The notes: generated by a model from the sequence alone, not told the origin. Positions 44,813-55,622 are shown, counted from the first letter of the stretch. The stretch: DNA of 64,000 bases from Nothopassalora personata (GCA_033816765.1 CM066293.1:186001-250000), one strand, 5' to 3'. Program-made: numbers and translations.

Positions 44813-45727
44813 CCTTTAACGACGAGAACACTACCCAGTGGCAAATCAACAAGGGCAGTCATGGTCTCGAACACAATCCTGGGCGGCCTCCTGGCCATTG
44901 TACCCGGCAACCCAGATGGCACCGCCAAGTACGACTGGGTCGAATATGCGACCTCCCAAGGCTACCCAGTCCTAGCCGTCGACAATCTTGGCGCCGGCGA
45001 CTCTCAGAAAGCGGACCCGATCACGCAAGTCCAGCAACCACTCCAAACCGCCATCCTCCACAAGATCACTCAAATGCTGCGTGCCGGCCAGCTCAGCTTC
45101 GCACCGAAAGCGCAGAAAGTCATCTTCGTCGGCCACTCCTTGGCCAGCGTGATAGGCAACGGCATCGCAACGCACTATCCTACCGACTTCGACGCCATGA
45201 TCCTGACCGGGTATAGCTACGAGCTGGTCACCGCCGGTGCAGGACTTCTCCTAACACTGCTTCAACCAGCACAGACGCAGAATCCAGCCAAGTTCGGTAC
45301 ATTCCCACCTGGCTACCTCGCGTTCACGTCCAGGGAAGGCAAGCGAAACTCCTACTACGCCGACGATGGCTCTTTCTGCCCTGCATTGGAGCAGTGGGAC
45401 TTTGAGCACCAGGACACCATCACCATTGGGCAGATATACTCAGCCTTCTCTGGTCTTCAACGGGCGGACGGCTTTAAGGGCGATGTCCTTGCTCTTACAG
45501 GTCAGGAAGATGCTTTCTTCTGTGGTGCTACTGGAACTCGTGCGCTGGGTTCGCAGAGCTGTGGCGATGGTGATGCGAGCATTCCGGCGAGGACGTCCAC
45601 GTTCTATAAGAATGCGCACTTTGAATATTATCTTGCGCCGAATACGAGCCATGCTACGACTTTGCATTATAGTACGCCGCAGAGTATTAGGGTCGCGCAT
45701 GAGTTCTTGGCGAGGAGAGGGTATTGA
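44813..45727 (+). CDS. Alpha/beta hydrolase, 5' end not found
   Basis: The open frame begins after an acceptor-like TTGTTTCAG (44804-44812) and has no good ATG until one at about 44861 (MVSNTILGG...), so the first exon is probably missing from this model. The fold is clear: YDWVEYATSQGYPVLAVDNLGAGDS (strand beta-5/helix), nucleophile elbow VGHSLAS, acid ALTGQEDAFFC and His in NTSHATTLHYS. It belongs to the fungal secreted alpha/beta hydrolase_6-like group, which often starts with a signal peptide. The upstream region normally carrying the oxyanion-loop HG motif is replaced by AIVPGNPDG, so the enzyme may be altered or incomplete. Substrate unknown. Confidence 0.7.
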   Translation, partial: PLTTRTLPSGKSTRAVMVSNTILGGLLAIVPGNPDGTAKYDWVEYATSQGYPVLAVDNLGAGDSQKADPITQVQQPLQTAILHKITQMLRAGQLSFAPKAQKVIFVGHSLASVIGNGIATHYPTDFDAMILTGYSYELVTAGAGLLLTLLQPAQTQNPAKFGTFPPGYLAFTSREGKRNSYYADDGSFCPALEQWDFEHQDTITIGQIYSAFSGLQRADGFKGDVLALTGQEDAFFCGATGTRALGSQSCGDGDASIPARTSTFYKNAHFEYYLAPNTSHATTLHYSTPQSIRVAHEFLARRGY

Positions 45728-45859
45728 TCTGCCTTGAGAGCTCCGAAAGTGTTATGTAGTGCTTTGATATGTAGAATGAATCCATTGATGTTTAGGTCCT
45801 TTATCGGTCTGACTCGAGTATAGCCAACACCTTTTTGTTCGGCGTAGCAAGACAGTTCT

Positions 45860-47491
45860 TTATTCCTCGAGGGTGAAATCGTAATCCTTAAACATCTCTT
45901 TGAATGTGTTGGCATCCTGTTCTTCCTCCTCTGGCGTCTGAATGCAGTCACGCCAATGCGCACGGCTCTCGAGATTGAGCAGCTTACCCAAGACCCTCCT
46001 TCCGAACTGCAGGTCGAAGCGCATACCCTTCTCGAGCGGCATGACGACCTCCTTCTGACTGCTCTCCGACCAGATCATGACCTTGAAGTAGTCCCCTTCC
46101 TCCGCTTCCTTGATCTCAGCTTCCCCCTTGGCGAACTTGGGATATGAGAGGTTCTCTGCCTCTACCTCAAAAGCAGCCTCGACTAGGTTCCTCCGGATCA
46201 TGTCCACAGGCACCGGCATGAACTGCCAGTGCAGATGGACACCAGTACCTCTACTGATCTCCCACGTGACGGCGCCTAGCTTGGCCTCGCCTTCTGCGTC
46301 TGTTGTACTCTTCGTTGCAACAAGCGTGTGTAGTGCTTCGCGATACCGCTGCATCTCTGTAAGCGTCTTCTTGCGGCTTTCCTCGTCTTCGACGGCAGCA
46401 AATGTCGGGGCGTGAAAGAGTGGAATGATGAGCATATTCATGGGATGCTTAAGCCCAGGGAACGTGCCTTTCGTGCTAAGCGGACCCTTCGCGATTGTCA
46501 TGTAGGCGTCATCAGCAATGGAAGTGATCATGTGCGTCTCGGTGTCTCGATTGGAAAGACAGAAGAAGCACTCCCGCTTCAAGGGTTCTCTCTGCCTTGA
46601 GCGCTTGTTGTGAGGGCGTTCCTGATAGCCGTTCCCGTTACTGGCTCCATTGGCATAACGGAAGCCGTTATAGCTGCCTTCCTGCGATTCCAATTTTCGC
46701 TTCCTTGTGGAGATGAAGGGTGACGCTGTGCATCCATATGGGATCTGCTGTGGCGGCTCGGCTGACGGCTCCAAGGTGAAAGCATACATGGCTTTTTGTT
46801 TCTGCGGGTTATTAAGAGGTGCCAAACTGAGGAAGCGCGTAACAGGTCTTGGTTGCTCTCCTTGGTGGAAGAATGGCTCCCGCTCGTAATAGCAGGAAGA
46901 AGTCGAGATGTGGTATCGAGGCTTCAATGCTGTACACAGCTCTCCAATACCCGGGACTCCTTCAGGAACTTCACCTGAGAGAGTTGTTGCAGCTCTTGAG
47001 CCATCTCTGATCTCAGCAGGCCAGTCGCTTGTGATCAAGATATCAACCTCCTCGAAGGTCTTGGCGCTCTCCACGTCCTTGTCGGTGTAGATGGCCGAGT
47101 ACTCATGCATGGCTTCTGTCGCGGCATTGGTGTGCCGACCACCGATCGCGGCCAGCTTCAAGCCTTCTGAGGTCTTTGACTTGACCTTGCGACCAAGAAC
47201 GAAAAGGTTTGGGCATAACTCTCCTCCATTGCTGCTGAGCTTCTCGATGACTGCCGTCGGAAGTGCTCTTTGTCCAAGCGCAAAGTAAGTGGGGAGAGGC
47301 ACCTCGATTATGCCTTGCAATAGACTCGCTAATTCCTGGTTCTGCTGCTCAGAAGCGAGATTTGGATCACTGAAGAGGTTGCCTGCAATGATGGCGAAGG
47401 CAAAGTCATTCTTCGCGTGCAACTTCCGTAGCTTGGTGAAGACGTCTGTGAGCTGTCCATTGACATCGCCAATCACGATGATCTTCGCCAT
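45860..47491 (-). CDS. DRN1: CwfJ-domain lariat-debranching cofactor (DRN1/CWF19L1-like)
   Basis: Single exon, 543 aa. The N-terminal domain (1-230) resembles metallophosphatases of the Dbr1 type but with degenerate metal ligands: KIIVIGDVNGQL, FAFAIIAGNLF, LAAIGGRH, ILITSDWP. A basic linker (about 265-305, KRKLESQ...KRSRQREPLKRE) leads into CwfJ_C_1 (HIT-like; ECFFCLSNRDTETHMI, GHPMNMLIIPLFHAP-like HPMNMLIIPLFHAPTF, GTGVHLHWQFMPVP). CwfJ_C_2 follows (about 440-540, ending RAHWRDCIQTPEEEE). Yeast Drn1 binds Dbr1 and the intron-lariat spliceosome and helps lariat turnover in the nucleus. The gene itself has no intron. It diverges from UTP20 with only ~400 bp between the starts, both being RNA-processing genes. 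Confidence 0.92.
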   Translation of the reverse strand: MAKIIVIGDVNGQLTDVFTKLRKLHAKNDFAFAIIAGNLFSDPNLASEQQNQELASLLQGIIEVPLPTYFALGQRALPTAVIEKLSSNGGELCPNLFVLGRKVKSKTSEGLKLAAIGGRHTNAATEAMHEYSAIYTDKDVESAKTFEEVDILITSDWPAEIRDGSRAATTLSGEVPEGVPGIGELCTALKPRYHISTSSCYYEREPFFHQGEQPRPVTRFLSLAPLNNPQKQKAMYAFTLEPSAEPPQQIPYGCTASPFISTRKRKLESQEGSYNGFRYANGASNGNGYQERPHNKRSRQREPLKRECFFCLSNRDTETHMITSIADDAYMTIAKGPLSTKGTFPGLKHPMNMLIIPLFHAPTFAAVEDEESRKKTLTEMQRYREALHTLVATKSTTDAEGEAKLGAVTWEISRGTGVHLHWQFMPVPVDMIRRNLVEAAFEVEAENLSYPKFAKGEAEIKEAEEGDYFKVMIWSESSQKEVVMPLEKGMRFDLQFGRRVLGKLLNLESRAHWRDCIQTPEEEEQDANTFKEMFKDYDFTLEE

Positions 47492-47893
47492 AGTGAGGCC
47501 GTCGATGGTGGTCTTGATGTGTCACTCGTCGTGTTGAATGAGTTAGATGCAGTCCAGTCCAATGGTGATCTCTGGCGCATTGTGGAAGTCAAGGCGAACG
47601 TTGTGGCGATGTAGTGGTCATAATGACAGTGAGATGTCGAGTGAGTGTTGTTCAGAAGTACCTCACGTTTTGTCGTGACATGTGTTTGACGCGACCAACG
47701 TAGGTTGGAAGTGTAAATCACATGCATCGCCTCGACCTTTTCTTCGCGCGTCTGGTGCCGCTAGACAAGGGTCTGCGCGGCACGACCCGCCTCCATACTC
47801 TTGGATGCTGAACCTTGTCGGTGGCTTCGACCTGTGAAAAATAAGTTCGAAGACGGACTTCATTCGCGATACACACAACCGCGACATGTAATC
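47492..47893. promoter_or_regulatory. Short divergent promoter DRN1/UTP20
   Basis: 402 bp separate the divergent starts of two RNA-processing genes. No clear TATA box is visible; a bidirectional promoter is inferred from the layout only. Confidence 0.4.
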
Positions 47894-50800
47894 ATGTCGT
47901 CAATGTCCAGAGGAAAGGCTGGAAAGGGCGCCAAGGCGTATAAGGTGGTCAAGCCGAAGAAAAGCAAGAAGCACACGACACCACACACCCGTAATCACCG
48001 TTTCAAATCCTTCAACGACCGAATCGGAAGCCTGAAGATCGATCCCGTACGCCGCCGACGATATGTAGAGGGAGAGGAGAGGGAGCAGGAGAGCTCATAC
48101 ACCAACTTTGGGACAACGTTGGAGCAATGGAAGGACACGAACCTTTCTGCGACTTTCACGTCGTTCGCGAAAGAGGTTTCGCCGCTTTGCGACAATCTCG
48201 CTGTCGTGCTCTACAATGAAGAGAAGATCATGGACATACTGGTCCAGTACATCGAGAAGGGAGATGCTCTTGCCATGGAGCCACTGTTGGATCTGCTCTC
48301 GCAGTTCGCGCATGATCTGGACACCAGGTTTGAGATGCACTTCCCGCGGGCGGTGGCTGCGGTGACAGCAGTGGCTGCGAAGCACTCTGACTTTGCTGTG
48401 ATTGAGTGGAGCTTCACATGTTTAACATGGCTGTTTAAGTATCTCTCACGCCTATTGACTCCGAACCTGGTACCAACATACAACCTCATGGCACCATATT
48501 TGGGCAAGGAAGCACAGAAGCCCTACATTGTGCGGTTTACTGCTGAAGCGCTGAGCTTTTTGGTCCGGAAGGCAGCTTTGTTGTACGGGAAGGATAGAAG
48601 GCCTCTGGATCTGATCATGGAGCACATGCTGGAAGACTGCGCGAATACACCACCAACCACGACTGCAAGTCTGCAACAGCAAGGTGTGATGACCATGTTG
48701 ACAGAGGCGATCAAAGGCATCCAGTATGGCGTTCATACGAGTGCAAGCGCAGTCTTATCGAGCCTGTTTCGAAACGCGGGCGAGCTTGTGAATTCCGGAA
48801 GCCAGTCCATGGAGAAGATCGCTACCGGCATACTGACCAGCTTAATTCACTCTTGCAATCCGGAAGGGTTCGAGCCGGTCCTAGACATCCTAGTGGCATA
48901 CGTTGAATCAGCATCAAAGACGTCGGCCGCTGTTACAAGATACTGTGCCTCCATGCTGTTCACTGTAGTGTCAGTACGCAAAGGCACTCGAGTTCTGGAC
49001 TGGAAGCCGATCATGAAGCTCACTCAGGGACTTGTCGCGCAATGTGCCGAGCTCGAAGCGATTGCGCTACCAACGGTGTCGCCGGTCCTAGGACTGCTAG
49101 CAGTATCTATGCAGACCGCCCCGACAGACGCAGTGCTTTCGGCTCGTCAAATCGTTGACGTGGTTCGGACTGGCAGACTGTCACCATACTTTGTCCAATT
49201 CTGCGACATGTTGTCGAGACTGGGAATAGAGCGCTTCCAAAACTTTGTGCTGCCAGCTCTTCAGAAGTTCGTGCTTGAAGCAGCGCAAGGTGGCGATTTG
49301 GGGTTCTATTCTCTGATCCCACGTGTAGTCCAAACAAAGCAGGATGTCAAGCTTAAGTGCCCAAGCAGCATGACCAAGAGCATCCTTGATGACTTAAGCC
49401 AACTTACTAGAAATACCACGGCGGACAACAGCGAGCTACTTGCGCGGACCAACCTGAAGCTTAATGCTCTGGCGGCACTGGCACTGAGCGATGATACCAA
49501 GCAGACTCTGGGCTCTTCCTTGCTCGAACTGGTTCAGAGAGCGCTCGACAACATCGAGCCCGTGTCGAGTACATTTTGCGACTTCGCCCTGAGTACTGGC
49601 TTTGCACAACTTCTACATTTACATCACGCCGACGCCCTCCTTCAAAGTCTCTGGGTGAAGCTATGCAATGTCAGTCCGAAGTACACAGGTCTGCCAAAGT
49701 TCTGGAACAATCTCCTGTGTTATATGAAGAGATGCAAGCCAACAGATGTTAATGCATCTCACCTCGCGACACTCGAGAATGCACTCACCTCATGCTTGGC
49801 GAACTCTTCACATTCGATCAGGCAGGACAGCCTAGATATCGTCTCCATGTTGTACCAGCTGCGTGGCAACGAAACTCCAAACCTGCTAGCCATTGCGGTC
49901 ACGATCGAGTCGATCCCAATTACGCTTGAGACAGAACGATCGTTATCGATGAACATACGTAGAGTGGCGACTGCATACTCCATCTGCAACGATGAGTTCC
50001 TACTTCGTGCGCTTCCGAAATACTGTTTTGGCCTTTTGCATCTTCAACTGTCAAAGGCATGGGACGATGCGACAACTGCATTAGCTGCGATCGCGGAGAC
50101 TAAGGCTGGCGAAGAGGCTGTCATCGAGATGGCGCAAACCTGGTTGGACACCATGCCTGATCTTAATGATGACGAACATGATATACCCGCGGTCATTGAC
50201 GTCGACACAGATGGCTTCAAAGTGTTCTCCGACTTTGAGTGTCCAAATCTTGCAAAGCTTGCGGCGATATGCGAGCAGGTGTTTCTACAACCGTCGAGCG
50301 GTCTTCCCAGCTCGACACAGCAACTTTCTATCGACAAAAAGCGTAGCCCCGCAGTGACCACGAATGCTCGAAGCCAGGCATTGAGGGTGCTGAACAAGGT
50401 TCCTCAGCTTGCTGAGAAGCGCTCCCGTATACTTGTACCAATCTTGCTGAACTGGGCCTTAACCGCTGATGAAATGGACCCAGAGACTGAAAGTGGTCGG
50501 TGGGCGCGCAAGGATCAAAAAGCTCTGTTGGCGATTTTTGCGCAGTTCGGAAATCCAAAAGTGCTTTACAAGGCCGATGAAGTGTACAATGCTTTGCTAG
50601 CGCTGGCCGCCAATGGCGATGTTGAGATCCAACGTTCGGCCTTGAAAGCAATCATGGCTTGGAAGAACCAGGCAGTGACCCGTTACCAAGAGCATCTCAA
50701 TAACCTGCTCGACGAGGATCGCTTCCGCGAGGAGCTTTCGGTCTTCCTGCGCGAGGAGGACGATGAAGAAGAAGGTATCAGGCTCGAAGACCACACACAT

Positions 50801-53800
50801 CTTATGCCAGTCATGCTACGACTCTTGTACGGCAGAGCAGTGTCAGGAGGCAAAGACGGGCAATCTGGTCGACGTAGAGCTATCTTCGTCGCCCTCTCTC
50901 GCTTTGGAGACAACATTCTAGAGCAATTTCTTGACATTGCTCCATCAGACAGATCCGTCGGAGATGCTGAGCTGCACGACGATTTCGTACGAGAGCCTAA
51001 GGCACCATTGCGGCAGCAGTTTGGTAGGCTCAACATGATCAACGATATGCTGCAGGTGCTGGGTGCGGAGCTAGAGCCATCGGCTACGAAGCTCATCAGA
51101 GGCGTCTTGTCCTGCACAGTGTCTGCCTCGCGAAGACTCGACCAAGATGATCAGCAGGCGGAGTCCTCGCTGCTGCGCACAATCCGTTCAGCCGGAGTGC
51201 AGTGTCTAGTCAAGATCTTCACCACAATGTCTGGACAAGACCTGGTGAGTTATGGAAAGATCATTGTTGATGATCTGGTCCTACCTCGACTGAAGCTGTT
51301 CATAACAGAGAACGCGCAAGGCGTTTCGGGTATTCTGCGATTGCTCGCCGCATGGAGCGCTGGGAGCGCCACCACGGAGCTTTTGACTGCCGCAGACGGG
51401 AAGATCTTACAATCCGTTGCAGACCTGCTGCAAGGACAACACACCAAAGACGATGTGCGAGTTTTCATATTGAAGGAGATTCTCGACAATCTGGTGCACG
51501 AAGACCCGGATCAGAAGATCCTGCAGCCACACATCACCAGTTTCGTGACTGCGATTGGCGCGATCATCAAAGGACAGCCGAGCAGAGCAGTGCTCGACGC
51601 TAGTGTTCAGTCATTCGCAAACCTGGCCACAGGCATCTCTTCTGGTGATGAAGCTGCTGATGTGGCTAAGACATGCACTGAGCTGCTCACCAAGCCAAGT
51701 AAAGACGTTTCTGCCTGGACAAAAACTGGCTTGTTGCGAACTCTGCTCCCACTCGTGGAACGCTTCGACGTTCCAGTGAAAGATGAGCTTTTCTCTGCGC
51801 TCAGTGGCTTGTTCTCTAGACTTCGAGGTATCGAAAGCCGTACTCTGCTGGCGCAAGTACTTGCGACGCTTGTCAAGGACGATGCAGCTCTAGCAGAGGC
51901 AGCAAAAGCTGGGGAAGACATGAACGCTACGGGAACTCGGCTTGACGAGCCAGATCACGAACGCCGCGAGCAAGCTTTCGCCTGGATTTACAATTCGGCT
52001 AAAGTGGTGGGCCTGAAGCAATGGCTTCCCATTGTACACAACTGTCTGTTCTTCATCAGAGATCCGGAAGATCGTGTCAACAGATCTAGCGCATCCCATG
52101 CCCTTCGGCTTTTCATCGACGCAGCTGCTCAACATATCGAAGATGGCGGCTGGAAGTCGCTTCTCGATGACGCCGTCTACGCGGGAATTGAGCATGGCGT
52201 GAAGGAGCAGTCAGAGCTTGTACGAGCCGAGTATCTCCTGGTACTGGGGCATCTCGTGCAGAAGCTGCCGAAATGGCAGAAGGTCAGCAACATGCACTCG
52301 CTCGCGGCTGGCGGTGATGAGGAAGCTTCCTTTTTCAACAATGTCCTTCACATCCAGCAGCATCGTCGCCTGAGAGCGCTACGACGACTTAGCGAGGAAG
52401 CAGCCAACCTCAATTCGAGCAATGTGTCACGAATTCTGTTACCTTTGCTCGAGCACTTCGTCTTCGACGCAATAGAAGGGGACTCGGGCAGGACGCTGAC
52501 AGATCAGGCAGTGCAGACTATCGGTGCTCTGGCGGTAGTCCTCAACCAGTCAGCGTTCCGAGCAACTTTCAAGAGATATACCGCTTACCTGAAGTCGAAG
52601 GTCGAGCTTGACAAGACCGTGCTCAGACTTCTCGGCGCCATGGTCGATGGTGCGAGGGCTTCACAACCACCAGTCACTGCTCAGGAAGTTCCTTCGGAGA
52701 CTAAGACGAAAACAGAGGCTAGCGTGCTCTCTAGCTCTGTGATCATCAATGAGCAGCTGCCTCCGCTTATGGAGTATTTGCACCAGAAAGACGAGTCGAC
52801 TGTTGACCGTCGTATGCCAGTGGCGGTCACGATCGTCAAGCTAATGCTCGCACTACCGGAGACTGAATTCGCAGCACGACTGCCCGCTGTGCTGACAGAC
52901 GTGTCACACGTTCTTCGCAGCCGCAGCCAAGAAGCGCGCGATGAGACGAGAAAGGCTCTCAATGCTGTCTCATCCCTGGTCGGTCCCAACTACCTCAGCT
53001 TCATCCTGAAGGAGTTACGTAGTGCACTGAAGCGAGGCTATCAGCTGCACGTACTGTCTTTCACCGTCCATGCGCTTTTAGTCGATGCCAAGCTTTCGCC
53101 GGGAGACCTGGATGAGTGCCTACCAGATTTGATGGCTGTCATTATGGATGACATCTTCGGTGTTACTGGCCAAGAGAAAGACGCTGAAGAGTACAAGAGC
53201 GGCATGAAAGAGGTCAAGAGCAGCAAAAGCTTCGATACGATGGAGCACCTTGCGCGCATCACACCTATTCGCAAGCTCGGAGAGCTCATTCGGCCGATTA
53301 GATCACTGCTTTCAGAGAGGCTTGACATGAAATCGCTCAAGAAAATTGACGAACTGCTAACTCGGCTCCGCAAAGGTGTTGATGAGAACCCAGCATCCGA
53401 TAGCCGGGACATGCTGAGCTTCTGCTGGGAAGTCATGAATCAGGTCTATCAAGAGGAAGCAGCAGCGCCGGCCGCGCAGACATTGTTTGATGAACGCCGC
53501 AAACGCTTCCTCGTACAGCCAGAAGCGCCTAAAGGTCTGCATGCAAAGGGTGCAACGACCTCTTATCGCTTCAAGCTGGTCAGCTTCGCTCTGAACTTGC
53601 TTCGAAAAGTGCTTCGGCGTCACGAGGACCTGCAGACTCCGCAAAACTTAGCTGGCTTCTTGCCCATGGCAGGCGACGCTCTCATTCAGGGCCAAGAAGA
53701 GGTCAAGCTATCTGCAATGCGACTTCTGTCCACCATCATGCGCGTGCCTATCAAGAAGCTCGACGACAACGCACCAGTGTATGTCAAAGAGGCCGTAGCT

Positions 53801-55504
53801 ATGATCAAGGGCGCCCCGAACATGACCACAGAATCTGTTAAGGCTGCTCTCGAGCTCATCACGTCGATATTGCGAGAGAAGCGCACTGTCGAAGTCAAGG
53901 AGAAAGACATGGCGCTCTTAATTAAGCGACTGAAAACCGACATAGATGAGCCTGACCGACAAGGCGTCATCTACAAGTTCTTACGTTCGGTACTTGGTCG
54001 CAAGATCTTGATCGCCGAAGTCTACGAGCTTATGGACGAGGTTGGCAAAGCTATGATCACGAATCCTGACCGGTCCATTCGGGAGAGTGCGAGAAGCGCT
54101 TACTTGCAGTTCGTCATGGAGTATCCTCAAGGCAAAGACAGATGGCTGAAGCAGACGTCATTCCTGGTCGGTAATCTGCAGTATCAACATGCTTCTGGTC
54201 GACAGAGTGTCATGGAGTTCTTGCATCAAATGCTTGGGAAGGTGGGCGATGAAGTCCTTGCAGAGACAAGTCCCCGTGTATTTGTCTCATTGCTCCCGGT
54301 GCTGGTCAGTGATACTGATAGCTCCTGCCGAGACATGGCCAAGCTTCTAGTTGGGAGGATCTTCGAGCGTGCTAGCAAGGATCAACTGAAGCAATTCCTG
54401 GGCATGATGGACACTTGGCTGAAGCCAGAGAAGAAAGCGGTGATCAAAGCCGGTGCTTTGCAGTGTTGGACGGTCTTGATGCGATCACAGGACCTCACAC
54501 AGAAACAGCTGGAGGGTCTCCGTGCCAAGCTGGCAAAGATATTGTCCGCCTGCAAGGACGATGAAACGATCACACAGCCGCGACTGGTCTTGGACGCACT
54601 GCAAGCTATGTCAGTGCTTGTCGAGACCGCACCTGCTTTGGGTCTTGGTCGGGATTCTGCAGATCTGTGGCGGAAGATGCAGGACTTACCTGCGCGCCAT
54701 AGCGTCGAAGTCCAAGAATCTGTCGCCACCTTACTTGGCAGATTCTTCGACGACATCGCAAGCCACAGCTCAAAGACACAGGACAAGCTGGCTGGACTGC
54801 CACTACGAGGATCGGGCGGCCTCGAGCTTAGCGCTGGCGATATGCGACGCCTGCGCCATGTCAACTTGCAAGCACTACGGGCGGTCTCTTTGAGCACAAG
54901 CGAGCCTCTGACAGTCCAGATAATCCGGAACCTCGTTTTCCTTGGTCGCTGCTTCGACGCAAACCAGATGCCGTCGAGCGACAATGTCGACAAAGAGTCC
55001 GAAGACGAAGCAGCCAGCGACCATGACTCTCACCCTGCCGACAAGACCGCCCTTGCGAACCTGCTCCGTCGTCTCTCGTCCATGCTCATGGCCGAAAAAT
55101 TCTCCGTCATGTCTCGCACAGCAGCTCTCCAGATCGTCGCAGCCCTCATCAACCAGATCGAGAGCATTCCCGATCTTCAAGTCATCCTTCGGCCACTCTA
55201 CGCACTTACAGACCCTACGGTACCCAAGCCACCGGGTGACTTGTACAAGGCTCTCGAAGACAAAGCTCGTGAGACCATGGACGTGATCCAGAAGAATATC
55301 GGATCGCAAGCTTATGTTTCCGCGTTAGCGTCTGCGAGGATGGACGCGAAGAACAGACGTGATGAGAGGAGGCAGAAGAGACGCATTGAGGCTGTCACCG
55401 CGCCAGAGAAGTGGGCGAGTGGCAAGAAGAGGAAGTATGAGGCCAAGAAGGTCAAGATCAAGGCAAAGGGCCAGGAGGCGAGAGGTATGAGAAGAGGGTG
55501 GTAG
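47894..55504 (+). CDS. UTP20: UTP20, U3 snoRNP / small-subunit processome scaffold
   Basis: A single uninterrupted exon of 2536 aa, the largest gene of the window and the usual size for Utp20. The start is the ATG at 47894 (MSSMSRGKAGKG); the frame is open further 5' but has no ATG. The N-terminus is basic (KPKKSKKHTTPHTRNHRFKSFNDRIGSLKID), followed by HEAT-type helical repeats along the whole length. The DRIM domain (about 850-1500) and the C-terminal basic coiled coil (MDAKNRRDERRQKRRIEAV, EKWASGKKRKYEAKK) are typical. Utp20 wraps around the 90S/SSU processome in the nucleolus and is needed for 18S rRNA maturation at A0, A1 and A2. An intronless 7.6 kb gene is notable in a genome where most genes have introns. 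Confidence 0.95.
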   Translation: MSSMSRGKAGKGAKAYKVVKPKKSKKHTTPHTRNHRFKSFNDRIGSLKIDPVRRRRYVEGEEREQESSYTNFGTTLEQWKDTNLSATFTSFAKEVSPLCDNLAVVLYNEEKIMDILVQYIEKGDALAMEPLLDLLSQFAHDLDTRFEMHFPRAVAAVTAVAAKHSDFAVIEWSFTCLTWLFKYLSRLLTPNLVPTYNLMAPYLGKEAQKPYIVRFTAEALSFLVRKAALLYGKDRRPLDLIMEHMLEDCANTPPTTTASLQQQGVMTMLTEAIKGIQYGVHTSASAVLSSLFRNAGELVNSGSQSMEKIATGILTSLIHSCNPEGFEPVLDILVAYVESASKTSAAVTRYCASMLFTVVSVRKGTRVLDWKPIMKLTQGLVAQCAELEAIALPTVSPVLGLLAVSMQTAPTDAVLSARQIVDVVRTGRLSPYFVQFCDMLSRLGIERFQNFVLPALQKFVLEAAQGGDLGFYSLIPRVVQTKQDVKLKCPSSMTKSILDDLSQLTRNTTADNSELLARTNLKLNALAALALSDDTKQTLGSSLLELVQRALDNIEPVSSTFCDFALSTGFAQLLHLHHADALLQSLWVKLCNVSPKYTGLPKFWNNLLCYMKRCKPTDVNASHLATLENALTSCLANSSHSIRQDSLDIVSMLYQLRGNETPNLLAIAVTIESIPITLETERSLSMNIRRVATAYSICNDEFLLRALPKYCFGLLHLQLSKAWDDATTALAAIAETKAGEEAVIEMAQTWLDTMPDLNDDEHDIPAVIDVDTDGFKVFSDFECPNLAKLAAICEQVFLQPSSGLPSSTQQLSIDKKRSPAVTTNARSQALRVLNKVPQLAEKRSRILVPILLNWALTADEMDPETESGRWARKDQKALLAIFAQFGNPKVLYKADEVYNALLALAANGDVEIQRSALKAIMAWKNQAVTRYQEHLNNLLDEDRFREELSVFLREEDDEEEGIRLEDHTHLMPVMLRLLYGRAVSGGKDGQSGRRRAIFVALSRFGDNILEQFLDIAPSDRSVGDAELHDDFVREPKAPLRQQFGRLNMINDMLQVLGAELEPSATKLIRGVLSCTVSASRRLDQDDQQAESSLLRTIRSAGVQCLVKIFTTMSGQDLVSYGKIIVDDLVLPRLKLFITENAQGVSGILRLLAAWSAGSATTELLTAADGKILQSVADLLQGQHTKDDVRVFILKEILDNLVHEDPDQKILQPHITSFVTAIGAIIKGQPSRAVLDASVQSFANLATGISSGDEAADVAKTCTELLTKPSKDVSAWTKTGLLRTLLPLVERFDVPVKDELFSALSGLFSRLRGIESRTLLAQVLATLVKDDAALAEAAKAGEDMNATGTRLDEPDHERREQAFAWIYNSAKVVGLKQWLPIVHNCLFFIRDPEDRVNRSSASHALRLFIDAAAQHIEDGGWKSLLDDAVYAGIEHGVKEQSELVRAEYLLVLGHLVQKLPKWQKVSNMHSLAAGGDEEASFFNNVLHIQQHRRLRALRRLSEEAANLNSSNVSRILLPLLEHFVFDAIEGDSGRTLTDQAVQTIGALAVVLNQSAFRATFKRYTAYLKSKVELDKTVLRLLGAMVDGARASQPPVTAQEVPSETKTKTEASVLSSSVIINEQLPPLMEYLHQKDESTVDRRMPVAVTIVKLMLALPETEFAARLPAVLTDVSHVLRSRSQEARDETRKALNAVSSLVGPNYLSFILKELRSALKRGYQLHVLSFTVHALLVDAKLSPGDLDECLPDLMAVIMDDIFGVTGQEKDAEEYKSGMKEVKSSKSFDTMEHLARITPIRKLGELIRPIRSLLSERLDMKSLKKIDELLTRLRKGVDENPASDSRDMLSFCWEVMNQVYQEEAAAPAAQTLFDERRKRFLVQPEAPKGLHAKGATTSYRFKLVSFALNLLRKVLRRHEDLQTPQNLAGFLPMAGDALIQGQEEVKLSAMRLLSTIMRVPIKKLDDNAPVYVKEAVAMIKGAPNMTTESVKAALELITSILREKRTVEVKEKDMALLIKRLKTDIDEPDRQGVIYKFLRSVLGRKILIAEVYELMDEVGKAMITNPDRSIRESARSAYLQFVMEYPQGKDRWLKQTSFLVGNLQYQHASGRQSVMEFLHQMLGKVGDEVLAETSPRVFVSLLPVLVSDTDSSCRDMAKLLVGRIFERASKDQLKQFLGMMDTWLKPEKKAVIKAGALQCWTVLMRSQDLTQKQLEGLRAKLAKILSACKDDETITQPRLVLDALQAMSVLVETAPALGLGRDSADLWRKMQDLPARHSVEVQESVATLLGRFFDDIASHSSKTQDKLAGLPLRGSGGLELSAGDMRRLRHVNLQALRAVSLSTSEPLTVQIIRNLVFLGRCFDANQMPSSDNVDKESEDEAASDHDSHPADKTALANLLRRLSSMLMAEKFSVMSRTAALQIVAALINQIESIPDLQVILRPLYALTDPTVPKPPGDLYKALEDKARETMDVIQKNIGSQAYVSALASARMDAKNRRDERRQKRRIEAVTAPEKWASGKKRKYEAKKVKIKAKGQEARGMRRGW

Positions 55505-55622
55505 CTTCCAATACTGATGCGTGGAGTCGTTGGGCATGTACCAAGTATGGCATGATGTAGCATAGCGTGGGCGTTAGGTGGACTGGCTGATGTCTGGGAT
55601 GATGCATTGCGTGATACCCTCT

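Noticed and set aside
47801..47893. Longer UTP20 start
   Set aside because: The frame is open but begins with TTG; the first ATG is at 47894 and gives the family N-terminus.
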